This document shows positions 25,887 to 33,993 of a stretch of 64,000 nt of DNA, piece after piece; positions within the stretch are counted from its first letter, which is position 1; the number at the start of each line of letters is the position of its first letter. The notes under the pieces were generated by a model. It had not been told where the DNA came from. It made no database searches and saw nothing but the letters and a program-made list of their open reading frames with translations. The translations under genes and the position numbers were made by a program. Source of the DNA: DATKDF01 sp963752045 (lineage in GTDB: Bacteria; Acidobacteriota; Vicinamibacteria; Vicinamibacterales; SCN-69-37); the NCBI GenBank assembly GCA_963752045.1, contig CAVVWN010000008.1, positions 930,001 through 994,000 on the forward strand, written 5' to 3'.

Positions 25887-27481
25887 CGGTCCGACCTCCC
25901 CGGTTGGGGGACATGGAGCGCGTGTATCTTGCCTACGCGCGTGACATGCGGGTCGCGCCTCACGACCTGGAGCGTGCCGCCGTTCTGCCAGATGGTGGCC
26001 ATCATCCGGTTGCCTCTGCCGTGGGAGCCAAGTTCATCGAGCACGGTCCGTACGAGTTCGGCAGGCTCGCGAAGGGGCACGCGCGGGCTCACGACGAGGC
26101 TCACGCGAGTCAGGCCGCCCTCCTCTTCCTCCACGAACTGGTAGTCGGTGGCATCGCCGCCAAAACGGCTCGGCAACACGCGCTCGACCAGATCGAGCAG
26201 GTCCGCGCCGACGAAGTGCATGCCGTCGGTCGTGAGCTTCTCGTAGCTGCGAATCGTGTGGAGGTGATCGGTGAATCCGAGCGCCTCCCAGGCGCAGCCG
26301 CAGGGCCGCGCCGATCGCACCGCGTAATCGCCCAGTTCCACGTTGAGCAGGATCTTTGGTGCGTGTGGCAACAAGCTGGTGACGAACAGCCCCGGCAGCG
26401 GCTCGCCCGGACCGCGGCTGACGGGGCGTTCGAGCAGGGCCACTTTGTCGGTGGCGACATGTACCTCGTCGGCCGTCTCCGGGTTTCCGCAGGCGTGTCC
26501 GAGCCGGCCAACTTCGGCGAGTGAGTAGTGGCAGGCAGCCTGGCACCCGGCGGCGGAGAAAACCGCGATCTTGCCGGGTGAGAGCGGTTCGCCGCCGGTG
26601 CGGAAGAAGGTGCCGGAGATGTCGAGACCACCGTCGCGGGCGGCGAGGCAGACGCGCACCGAGGAGGCGGCGTTTGAATCGAAGAAGGCCGCGCGACCCT
26701 CCGCAACGCGCGCGGCCAGCCAGCGGGCGACCCGTTCGGCCTGGAGGGGCGGCACGTGCACCGGCGCCGGAAGGGCGCCCGGTGACCGTCGCGAGACGAG
26801 AAGCACCGCCTGAAGCAGCGCCGAATGGCGCCAGTCGGAAAGACGGACGGGCGGGATCTGCGAGAACCACTGGCTCACCGGACGGCCGATGCGCGCAAAC
26901 CGCAGGCAGATCTTGAGTCCGGCCGACCCGGGCGGCACGGGGCGCCAGATCGCCAGGGGCCGATCCTGGATCGGCAGGCTCCTCATCACCACCGTGTCGT
27001 AGGCGGCTTCGTGTTCGACCAGCCGCAGGTCGTTGATCACCCGGGCACCGGGACTTCGGGAGCCTCCGGTCGTGGCCTCGAAATACCGGGAGAGCAGGGG
27101 ATTGTCGAACGACGAGGGCTGCACATCGAGGCTGAACGACCCGCGTCGAATCGGCCGTCGGCCCTTGAATTCATCGAGGCTCAGATGAACTCCGGCGGCA
27201 TGAAGCGCACCGAGGGAGCCTTCCACCCCCTCGCGCTCGATCAGGCGCACGAGGTCGCCGCGCTCGACACCGGCGTGTCGCAGCAGCTGGCGGTAGGGAC
27301 TCCGGGGGTTGGCGAAGACCGATCGATCCAGGAGCGAGACCCACCCGGAAGACCGCTCGGCCAGGCTGGTCCGGAGGATGTCGTCGGCGCCGGTGAGCGG
27401 CGGGGCCGCCAGAAACTGATGCAGACCGCCGAGGAATCGTCCGGCCGTGCGAAGTTCGCGCGGGAGCGAGGTGATCGGCAT
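25883..27481 (-). CDS. Adenylate-forming (ANL) enzyme-like protein, PaaK/CapK/LuxE-related
   Basis: This encodes a 532-residue cytoplasmic protein. The adenylation-type loop is FEATTGGSRSPGARV near residues 136-150, in place of the usual SGTTG-K-P. Later come PGLFVTSLLPHAPKILLNVE and LGDYAVRSARPCGC, which match the region of PaaK-type ligases holding the ATP-contacting Asp and the Cys-rich turn. A C-terminal lid domain follows (GMHFVGADLLDLVERVLPSRF). Family members activate carboxylic acids as acyl-adenylates. The substrate is unknown, and catalysis is uncertain because the loop is atypical and the usual Lys is missing from it. It heads the cluster and overlaps the binding-protein gene by four bases. 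Confidence 0.75.
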   Translation of the reverse strand: MPITSLPRELRTAGRFLGGLHQFLAAPPLTGADDILRTSLAERSSGWVSLLDRSVFANPRSPYRQLLRHAGVERGDLVRLIEREGVEGSLGALHAAGVHLSLDEFKGRRPIRRGSFSLDVQPSSFDNPLLSRYFEATTGGSRSPGARVINDLRLVEHEAAYDTVVMRSLPIQDRPLAIWRPVPPGSAGLKICLRFARIGRPVSQWFSQIPPVRLSDWRHSALLQAVLLVSRRSPGALPAPVHVPPLQAERVARWLAARVAEGRAAFFDSNAASSVRVCLAARDGGLDISGTFFRTGGEPLSPGKIAVFSAAGCQAACHYSLAEVGRLGHACGNPETADEVHVATDKVALLERPVSRGPGEPLPGLFVTSLLPHAPKILLNVELGDYAVRSARPCGCAWEALGFTDHLHTIRSYEKLTTDGMHFVGADLLDLVERVLPSRFGGDATDYQFVEEEEGGLTRVSLVVSPRVPLREPAELVRTVLDELGSHGRGNRMMATIWQNGGTLQVVRRDPHVTRVGKIHALHVPQPGRSDR

Positions 27482-27546
27482 GAGGGGCGCGCCGCCCGCG
27501 TGCGATACGCAGGCCCGAACGCCGGCCTCATCCTACACCGGCCCGA

Positions 27547-28533
27547 TCAGCGCCGCTCGATGACGACCCGGCCGGAGAAGCTCGACATCGTGACGACCGC
27601 GCCGCCATCACCGATCGTGCCGACCAGTTCGCGGGGCTCTTCCCTGATGATGGTGAGGCCCAGGCCGGCACTCGGCACGATACGGCCGATGAACGTGCTC
27701 GCGCGCAGTTCGAGGCCCGACCCGCTGAGCACAATGAGCTTGACCTCGCCCGTGTGGCTGCGCAGTTCGTAGCGTCCGTCGGCCACGATGTGTCCGGCGT
27801 ACTCGACGTTACCAGCGGTGCTCGTCACCTCGGCGCGCCCCGTCGACGCGTTTCGGGCCGTGACGTTGCCGGTGACGGTGCCCACCAGGAGGCGGCGGGC
27901 CTTGACCACCTCCAGGCTCACTTCGCCGGCAATCGTCCCGGCTTCGAGGGTGCCGTCGCTCTCGACGTTGGCGAGGTCGACCCGGCCGGTAGCCGAGCGG
28001 GCGCGGCTCAGGCGGCGTGCATCCCTGATGTCGATGTTGCCAGTGGTCGTCGTGGCGTTCAGCTCTCCGGCAACCCCGACTGCCTCGATGTTCCCGGAAA
28101 GCGAGCGGATGGTCATGCTCGTTCCGGCCGGAGCCAGAACTTCATAGGCCACCGAGACGGAGTACGGCGCGTTGCGTTCCACCGGATGCGCGCTCTCCAC
28201 TGTGGCTCGATTCGCGCCCTCGTCGACCTGAACGCTGACGTGTTCGAGGCCGCGGCGGGCATCGGCTTCGGTTCGGCCGCGGGCCCTGCGAACGATTTCC
28301 AGTCTGACGTCCCGGCCTTCACCTACGCGAACGACGATGTCGCCCGTCAGGTTGCTGAGCGCGAGCGTGCCATTGGGGCCAAGGGCCAGCTCACGCGTCT
28401 CGCGCTCGACGACTTCGGCGCCAAGCCGCTGCCGGCCGCTCCCGGCGCGGACCTCCTGGGCATCGGCGCGCGGGGCCGCTCCGACAAGGCATGCCGTCGC
28501 GAGCGCCGCGGTCGTCAGTATTCGCACTCTCAT
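27547..28533 (-). CDS. Exported DUF4097-family beta-strand repeat protein
   Basis: This encodes 328 residues with a signal peptide (MRVRILTTAALATACLVGA, cleavage after ADA). The rest is a beta-helix-like array of short repeats such as SLSGNIEAVGVAGE, TTTGNIDIRDARR and STAGNVEYAGH, with the repeated S/T-G-N/E/R-I/V pattern. This is the DUF4097 (putative adhesin) fold; function is not established. The ATG at 28533 has an AGGT upstream, and the ATG at 28548 is an alternative. It follows the anti-sigma gene with 21 bases between, which is a common acidobacterial arrangement. Confidence 0.85.
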   Translation of the reverse strand: MRVRILTTAALATACLVGAAPRADAQEVRAGSGRQRLGAEVVERETRELALGPNGTLALSNLTGDIVVRVGEGRDVRLEIVRRARGRTEADARRGLEHVSVQVDEGANRATVESAHPVERNAPYSVSVAYEVLAPAGTSMTIRSLSGNIEAVGVAGELNATTTTGNIDIRDARRLSRARSATGRVDLANVESDGTLEAGTIAGEVSLEVVKARRLLVGTVTGNVTARNASTGRAEVTSTAGNVEYAGHIVADGRYELRSHTGEVKLIVLSGSGLELRASTFIGRIVPSAGLGLTIIREEPRELVGTIGDGGAVVTMSSFSGRVVIERR

Positions 28534-28554
28534 CACGCGTAACCTCATGGCTGG

Positions 28555-29277
28555 CTAGGAGCTCCGACCTGAACCCGTTGCGGAAAGGGCGGCGCCAGGG
28601 TCGCCTTTCCGGATTTCATTCATCAGCACGACGGTGGCCTGAAGCAGGCCGACCTTCTGTCGGAGCGCATCGAACAGGCTGTCGCGGGCCGGCTGGCTGT
28701 TCGGGTTCTCCGCGAGGGCCGCCCGGCTCTCGGCGATGGCCTGGTCCACCACGCCCAGGTTCTCGCGAAGCGTGGCCGTGACGGCCGGCTCGACCGGCAG
28801 GTCGCCGGCGGCCGCCATCGACTCGAGCGTGGCGATCGCGCGCTCGTAGTGCTGCATGGCGAGATCGAGCTCGGCAGTGACGACGTCGGCCGATGCGGCC
28901 TCGGCCGGGGCGCCCGACTCGTTTGCCGGCGACGGTTGCCGGCCAAGCATCCACAACCCGAACGTCGCAATCACCAGGGCCGCGGCCAGGCCCAGCCATT
29001 GCGCGCTCGCGCGCCGGCCTGATGCGGCGGCGGCCGGCGGCACCGGCAGCCCTGTGTCGAGCCGGACCTGTCCTGCGACTTCGAGCCAGACATGTGCGGG
29101 AGGCTCCACCGCTCCAAGGCGGCGAGCCTCCGTCCGGATTGCAGCGAGGTCGTCGGCAAGCCCGCGGCAGAGGGCGCACGTTGAGACGTGCTGCCGCACC
29201 GCCTCCCGCCCGTCCGGCTCGAGCTCGTCGTCGATCCAGGCGCTGAGCCTGGTCCGCACGTCCTGGCAGTTCATCAT
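28555..29277 (-). CDS. Anti-sigma factor with zinc-finger (ZAS) domain
   Basis: This encodes a 240-residue membrane protein. The N-terminal cytoplasmic part has the H-x3-C-x2-C zinc-binding pattern HVSTCALC with MNCQ at the start, the signature of ZAS anti-sigma domains. One transmembrane helix (WLGLAAALVIATFGLWMLG) lies near residues 96-114. The outer part is helical and rich in Ala and Glu. The ATG overlaps the sigma stop (ATGA), so the two are co-translated. It should hold the ECF sigma factor at the membrane until a signal arrives. Confidence 0.88.
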   Translation of the reverse strand: MMNCQDVRTRLSAWIDDELEPDGREAVRQHVSTCALCRGLADDLAAIRTEARRLGAVEPPAHVWLEVAGQVRLDTGLPVPPAAAASGRRASAQWLGLAAALVIATFGLWMLGRQPSPANESGAPAEAASADVVTAELDLAMQHYERAIATLESMAAAGDLPVEPAVTATLRENLGVVDQAIAESRAALAENPNSQPARDSLFDALRQKVGLLQATVVLMNEIRKGDPGAALSATGSGRSS

Positions 29278-29870
29278 GACTCTCTCATCGCCCCGGTGCC
29301 TGCCGGCCCGGCAAGGAGGGCTCGCAGGCGCATCCTGGCCTTGTGCAACTGCGACTTCGACGTGCCGTCCGAAATGCCGAGCAGCTTCGCAATCTCCCGA
29401 TGCTCGCATCCCTCCACGTCGTGCAGCACGAAGACCACCCGGCATCCGGGTGGCAGCATCGCGAGGGACTTCTCGAGATCGAGCCGGTCAATCACTCCCA
29501 GAATCGCACCAGCCCCCGGGCTTTCGGTCTGCGGCTCCTGGACGAGCTCGGCCGTCATCGCCGCCCATCGCGCCCCGCGGCTTCGAAGGTAATCGAGGCA
29601 CTGGTTCGTGGCCAGTCTGAACAGCCAGGTGCCGAGCGACGACTGCCCACGATACAGGCCGAGCTTCCGATGGGCCGTCAGGAAGATCTCCTGGAGCAGA
29701 TCCTCCGCCTCCTGCCGTCCGACCATCCGACACGCCAGACCGAACAGGCGGGGAGCGTGAGCGCGGTAGAGCTCCTCGAATGCGCCCGGGACCTGCGCCT
29801 GGCAGCGCCGGGCGAGCTCGACGTCTGGCTCCCAGCCTCCGATGCCTGTCGAAGGTTTAGACGGGGTCAT
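29274..29870 (-). CDS. ECF-type RNA polymerase sigma factor
   Basis: This encodes a 198-residue sigma-70 family factor with regions 2 and 4 only. Region 2 includes EELYRAHAPRLFGLACRMVG and DLLQEIFLTAHR; region 4 has LPPGCRVVFVLHDVEG and the helix-turn-helix GCEHREIAKLLGISDGTSKS. The ATG at 29870 has a GAGG site five bases upstream. A longer reading from 29918 would cover the palindrome at 29886-29901. The stop overlaps the anti-sigma ATG. Target genes probably include this operon, as usual for ECF pairs, but this is inferred. Confidence 0.92.
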   Translation of the reverse strand: MTPSKPSTGIGGWEPDVELARRCQAQVPGAFEELYRAHAPRLFGLACRMVGRQEAEDLLQEIFLTAHRKLGLYRGQSSLGTWLFRLATNQCLDYLRSRGARWAAMTAELVQEPQTESPGAGAILGVIDRLDLEKSLAMLPPGCRVVFVLHDVEGCEHREIAKLLGISDGTSKSQLHKARMRLRALLAGPAGTGAMRES

Positions 29871-29885
29871 CCCGACCTCGGGTTG

Positions 29886-29901
29886 CCCTGTGTCCACAGG
29901 G
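29886..29901. promoter_or_regulatory. Perfect 16-base inverted repeat upstream of the sigma factor
   Basis: CCCTGTG-TC-CACAGGG lies 16-31 bases before the sigma factor ATG. It has the size of a dimeric repressor operator, and could also fold as a small hairpin in the leader RNA close to the ribosome-binding site. Confidence 0.4.
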
Positions 29902-29931
29902 AAAGGAGACGAGCCCATCGGCCTGGAAAGT

Positions 29932-30702
29932 TCAGGTGCCGACGACGAGCCCCCCGTCGACGGCGATCACTGCGCCGTGCACGAACCGCGCCCGATCGGA
30001 TGCAAGCCAGACGTAGACCTCCGCAACCTCGTCGACCGTACCCAGCCGCCCGAGAGGCGTCTGCCGGACGACGCGAGCCAGAACCTCGGCCGGAACCGAG
30101 CGGGCCATCTCGGTATCGATGAACCCTGGCGCCACGGCATTGACCCGGATGCCGTGCCGCCCGAGCTCCCTGGCCCATGTCTGGGTCAGCCCGACCACAC
30201 CCGCTTTTGACGCCACGTAGTTCGTCTGGCCGTAGTTGCCGTGCCAGGCGACCACCGACGAGGCGGAGAGCACGACGCCAGACCCCGTCCGGATCATGTG
30301 GGGCACGACCGCGCGGGTCGCGAGAAACACGCCCTTCAGATTGACGTCGAGGACGGCGTCGAAGTCGTCCTCGCCCATCACGCCGGCCACCGCGCCCTCG
30401 CGCCACTTGACGAGCTGGGCGTCGCGGAGGATGCCGGCGTTGTTGACGAGCACGTCGATGCGGCCCCAGCGGGCCATCGTGTCGTCGACGGCCGCGGCGA
30501 CCGAACGGCTCGAGGTGACGTCAACTTCCGCGGGGACGACCTCCCCGGCCGACCCGGCGCGCGGCCGAGGAGGCCCCGGAACGGTGTCCCACGCCGCCAC
30601 GAGGGCGCCCTCGTCAGCAAAGCGCGCCGCCGTGGCGCAGCCGATGCCGCGGCCTGCGCCCGTGACGACGACGACCTTGCCCTGGAGGCTCGTGTCCGTC
30701 AT
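29932..30702 (-). CDS. Short-chain dehydrogenase/reductase (FabG-like)
   Basis: This encodes a 256-residue NAD(P)-dependent oxidoreductase. The Rossmann motif TGAGRGIG is at residues 15-22, NNAG near 92, the catalytic Ser in SASSVV and the Y-x3-K pair in YVASK. The C-terminus GAVIAVDGGLVVGT is standard for FabG-like reductases. Substrate could be 3-oxoacyl-ACP or acetoacetyl-CoA; the isolated context does not decide. The ATG at 30702 overlaps the end of the alkyltransferase-like gene by four bases. Confidence 0.9.
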   Translation of the reverse strand: MTDTSLQGKVVVVTGAGRGIGCATAARFADEGALVAAWDTVPGPPRPRAGSAGEVVPAEVDVTSSRSVAAAVDDTMARWGRIDVLVNNAGILRDAQLVKWREGAVAGVMGEDDFDAVLDVNLKGVFLATRAVVPHMIRTGSGVVLSASSVVAWHGNYGQTNYVASKAGVVGLTQTWARELGRHGIRVNAVAPGFIDTEMARSVPAEVLARVVRQTPLGRLGTVDEVAEVYVWLASDRARFVHGAVIAVDGGLVVGT

Positions 30703-31037
30703 GGTCGATTGACCCTCCGGGCACGGCCGGTCCACCGGTGTTCGTCGAACCGCCGGATTCGCCGCCCGCGCACCGTCAGCCCTTCCGCTCGGAGCAGATC
30801 CGCCTTGAGCGACTCCACGCCGCCGTACCCGCCCAGACTGCCGCCGGCCGCCACCACTCGGTGGTAGGGCAGTCCAGGGATCGTCGCGCGGCTCATGATG
30901 GCGCCGACGGCCCGGGCCGCGCCGGGGCGGCCGGCCAACCTGGCCACGTCGCCGTAGGTGACGACCTTGCCGGCCGGAATCCGGCGGACCACGCCCAGCA
31001 CGCGCGTGACGAAACGCCGATCCGACGGCGGGGCCAT
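30699..31037 (-). CDS. Alkyltransferase-like DNA-binding protein (MGMT/ATL family, active Cys replaced)
   Basis: This encodes a 112-residue protein of the methylguanine-DNA methyltransferase C-terminal fold. It contains RRIPAGKVVTYGDVARLAG, the family's DNA-recognition segment, and RAVGAIMSR. The active-site motif PCHRV is PYHRV here, so Tyr replaces the methyl-accepting Cys and alkyl transfer cannot occur in the usual way. ATL proteins with Trp or Ala at this site bind alkylated guanine and hand it to nucleotide excision repair. The same role is inferred here. It overlaps the SDR gene by four bases. Confidence 0.85.
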   Translation of the reverse strand: MAPPSDRRFVTRVLGVVRRIPAGKVVTYGDVARLAGRPGAARAVGAIMSRATIPGLPYHRVVAAGGSLGGYGGVESLKADLLRAEGLTVRGRRIRRFDEHRWTGRARRVNRP

Positions 31038-31039
31038 GG

Positions 31040-31813
31040 TCAGAAGACCACGCGGACGCCACCGGTGACCCGCAGGCCGCCGGTGTCAATCGTGACGCGA
31101 TTGCCCTCGAGGTCCTCGACGTCCACGGAGGCCCCCGACCAGCGGAGGCGACCGTCGAAGCCGACGCGCGCGCCCGCTTTCCAGGTGACTGACATGCCGA
31201 CGTGCCCACCCCAGGCCCGGCCCGTCGATTGATCGCCGCTCACTTCGGTCACGTCGATGGTGTCGAACGGGAATGTGTAGCTGATTCGGAACGTGTCGCT
31301 CGCCAGAGCCTGTGTGAGAGAGGTACTCGAAGGGCCGCCCGAGAGCACCACCAGCCAGCGCGACGATTCATGGATGGCGACAAGACCTTCGATCAGGATC
31401 TCCCGCGTCGTCTGCCTGGTCGGCGCTCGAGCGAGCGCGGTCGTAGGTTGATCGAAAAGAAAAGGGTTGGGCAGCGTGATTTCAGATGCGAGCGTGCCGT
31501 CGGCCGTGGAGACCACGAAGGACCCTCCGGCGCCGAGGCGCTTCCACAGCCAGACGCCGCCGCCCGCTTCGAAGACAAATGCGCGGTTGAGCTCCACGCG
31601 GGTGTCGATCCGGCCGGTTTCCGCAAAGAGCGGGAACGTGATGCCGTAGTCGAAGCTGCCGTTCGAGAGCAACGCGCCGGCCCCGACGGTCAGAAACGCG
31701 CGCAGCGGTCGGGCCGTTGGGGGCGGATCGGCCGGACGCGTCTGGGCGGCGGGCGATGAAGGGAAGACAGCGAGCAGCAGGACGGGGGTGATGAGCCTGC
31801 GGGCCATCATCAT
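31040..31813 (-). CDS. Outer-membrane beta-barrel-like protein, unknown function
   Basis: This encodes 257 residues: a signal peptide (LITPVLLLAVFPSSPAAQ) followed by alternating polar/hydrophobic strands such as RAFLTVGAGALLSNGS and GGHVGMSVTWKAGARVGFDG. It ends in a Phe-terminated strand (TGGVRVVF), which is typical of outer-membrane barrels. The ATG overlaps the metalloprotease stop (ATGA), so it may assist that protease or simply share transcription. I recognise no specific family. Confidence 0.6.
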   Translation of the reverse strand: MMMARRLITPVLLLAVFPSSPAAQTRPADPPPTARPLRAFLTVGAGALLSNGSFDYGITFPLFAETGRIDTRVELNRAFVFEAGGGVWLWKRLGAGGSFVVSTADGTLASEITLPNPFLFDQPTTALARAPTRQTTREILIEGLVAIHESSRWLVVLSGGPSSTSLTQALASDTFRISYTFPFDTIDVTEVSGDQSTGRAWGGHVGMSVTWKAGARVGFDGRLRWSGASVDVEDLEGNRVTIDTGGLRVTGGVRVVF

Positions 31814-33436
31814 TGCACCCCCACCGCGTTCCACGCCTGGATGATGGCGGATTCCTGAACGCTGCCCGCTCCGAACAAGTCGCGGGCCGACTGGATCGTG
31901 GCCGCGCGGGCCTCGGCGAACGTGGCGCTCGGTGTCAGCAGCCCCGTGAACGCCCGGAAGAAGATGCGTTCGATCTGGTGGCGCAGGTCGAGTCCGACGC
32001 CCTGGACGACACTGCCATTGCGGTGCGTGCCGCCGACGACCGCCAGGTAGAACGCGTGATTGGCGATGCCCGAATTGATGTGAACGCCGCCGTTGTCGCT
32101 CGTGCCCGTGTAACGGAGGTCGTAGTGGTCCGGATGGCCGAAGGTGCGCGGGGCGGCCATCGACCGGATGGCGCCGCCGCCGGTCCGGACGTCCTCGCCG
32201 AGCAGCCAGTCGGCCTGCCCGAGGTTCGGGCCCGGCTGCTGCCATTCGAATTCGGTTGCCGTGCCGATGATGTCGGAGAACGCTTCGTTGAGCGCCCCGG
32301 ACTCGTTCCTGTAGATCAGGCCCGACGTCGCGGACGTGACGCCGTGGGCCAGTTCGTGCGCCACGACGTCGAGTGCGGCGTAGTTGCGGTTGCTCGACCC
32401 GTTGCCGACACCGAAGAAGACCCTCCGGCTCGAGTAGAACGCATTGTTGAAGTAAAGCGGGAACTGGCTGCTGAGCGCGGCATAGTCTTCGGGGTTGGCC
32501 AGGTTGACGAACAGCGAGATCGGCGGGCTGGTCCCGTCCTGGTGGGAACCGTGCACCAGCCGCAGGTAGTCGAGGCTCAGTCCGGCGTAGGCATGCGCTG
32601 AGCTGACCGCCCGGTCGGTCCACGTGTTGTCAGCATCACGGGCGATCTCCGACGTGCCGGCCTGCGAAATGCCGATCTGTACGTCGCGCGTGCGGTACGG
32701 GTCTCCGCGCATGTCGTAGGTCGTCGTGTTGGTCCTGCGCAGCCGGTCGATCGCGAGGTATCCGTTCGGGGTCTTCTCGACGCTGAGCTTCAGGCGTTCG
32801 CCGACGGTGCCGGTGCCGATGCCGACTTCGCCCTCGGTCCTCACCTGGGTCCAGGTGTCGTCGTACTCGAGGACGAGCGCGCCGGTCGAGGCGTCGATGA
32901 AGAGTCTTCGCTCGTGTCCGTCGGCGAGCGACGTGACCCGCGCGGTCCAGGTCAGGCGGTAGCCGGCGCCGGTCGGCAGCACCATCAAACGCACGCCGTC
33001 GTCGACGACGAGCGGGCCGTTACCGGCCGTCGCGAGCAGCCTGACCGGCTGACTCGCTTCCGAGCCGTGGCGCCACATCGAGGTTCACATCCCCATGCAC
33101 GGTGCCGAGGATTGACACGGCCGAACCAGCTTCGTCGAGCTGGCGGGTCAGGCCTCCGCCGAAGACCGGGACGCCGCGGTGGAACTCTTCGAATCGCTCG
33201 AGCGTCCGGCCGGGTACGAACCTGTCGGGTTGGCGCGACACGGTGATGAGCCTGCCGGAGCCGACCCAGTCGGTGACGGTGCGGTCCCAGGCGGCGAGCG
33301 TCTGGCGATCGGCGATGGCTGACGTTCCCGTCAAGGGCGTCGTTGCCAGCACGCGCTCCGGCTGCGAGCCGGCTTGGCCCCACGCTCCAAACAGCCCGAT
33401 GCTGATGAGCGCGACGACACGTCCGGGCGATGGCAT
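31810..33436 (-). pseudogene. Secreted M4 (thermolysin-family) metalloprotease, split by a frameshift
   Basis: The 5' part (33436 to about 33046) encodes a signal peptide and a fungalysin/thermolysin propeptide (RGVPVFGGGLTRQL and HGDVNLDVAPRLGSE). The rest continues in another frame as LLATAGNGPLVVDDGVRLMV and reaches the catalytic domain. That domain has the zinc motif HELAH, the third ligand in NEAFSD and the late His in GVHINSGIANHAFY. Removing one base from the CCGG at 33045-33048 joins them as ...SESAVRLLATAG..., giving one protein of about 540 residues. All catalytic residues survive, so a sequence error is more likely than decay. It precedes and overlaps the barrel gene. Confidence 0.8.
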
Positions 33437-33508
33437 GGGGGTCCTCCTGGCAGGCGGGCGTGTCGATCCTACTCCCCCGGTGAGAGAGCGTCTACGGCAA
33501 TCGAGTCG

Positions 33509-33958
33509 TCATCGGCGCCGGGCCCAGAAGCAGATGGCAGACAGGGTGAGGTTCCACGCCGCGCAGCCAGCGAGGTACCAGCGGGGCATCAGCTCGTCGG
33601 AGAGCCCGCCCGGACGGTGAGCCAGATCGACGAGCGCGTGCGCGAGCAGGGCCACGGCCGCGATGAGCAGGCCCGTCCGCGGTTCGCGCAGGAGGACGAG
33701 TCCAGCCAGGAGCAGGTAGAGAACAGCGATGGTCACATCGAGGGTGCCGAGCGGCACGGCGGCGCGGCCGGCCGCAAATCCGATGGCGGGCGCGCCCACC
33801 AAAACGAGGAGCACGGCTGCCCACTGGGCGAGCCGCAGTTCGCCGATGAGGCGTTCGGGTTGTGACGGGTCGGCGCGGCTGACCCGCCAGGCGAAGGCGC
33901 CGAACGCCGAGGCGGACAGCACGGCGGCCGAGAGCAACAGACGGGCCGTGTCGGTCAT
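33509..33958 (-). CDS. Small integral membrane protein, unknown function
   Basis: This encodes 149 residues with about four hydrophobic helices (LLLSAAVLSASAFGAFAW, AAVLLVLVGAPAIGFAA, TIAVLYLLLAGLVLL and a C-terminal LTLSAICFW) and a final Arg cluster. No motif or known family is visible. It lies between the M4 protease and the divergent nucleoside transporter, sharing a 35-base promoter region with the latter. Confidence 0.55.
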   Translation of the reverse strand: MTDTARLLLSAAVLSASAFGAFAWRVSRADPSQPERLIGELRLAQWAAVLLVLVGAPAIGFAAGRAAVPLGTLDVTIAVLYLLLAGLVLLREPRTGLLIAAVALLAHALVDLAHRPGGLSDELMPRWYLAGCAAWNLTLSAICFWARRR

Positions 33959-33968
33959 CGTTTCCCAC

Positions 33969-33974
33969 TATACT
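33969..33974 (+). promoter_or_regulatory. Possible -10 box for the nucleoside salvage operon
   Basis: TATACT lies 20 bases upstream of the transporter ATG in the 35-base divergent region. The -35 position is not conserved, so this is a weak candidate. Confidence 0.3.
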
Positions 33975-33993
33975 TGCCCGCGCCGGGAGTCCA

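Noticed and set aside
27482..27546. Promoter for the ANL cluster in the gap after the DUF4097 gene
   Set aside because: A TAGGAT-like box is present on the minus strand but without a -35 box or a clear ribosome-binding site, so I did not list it.
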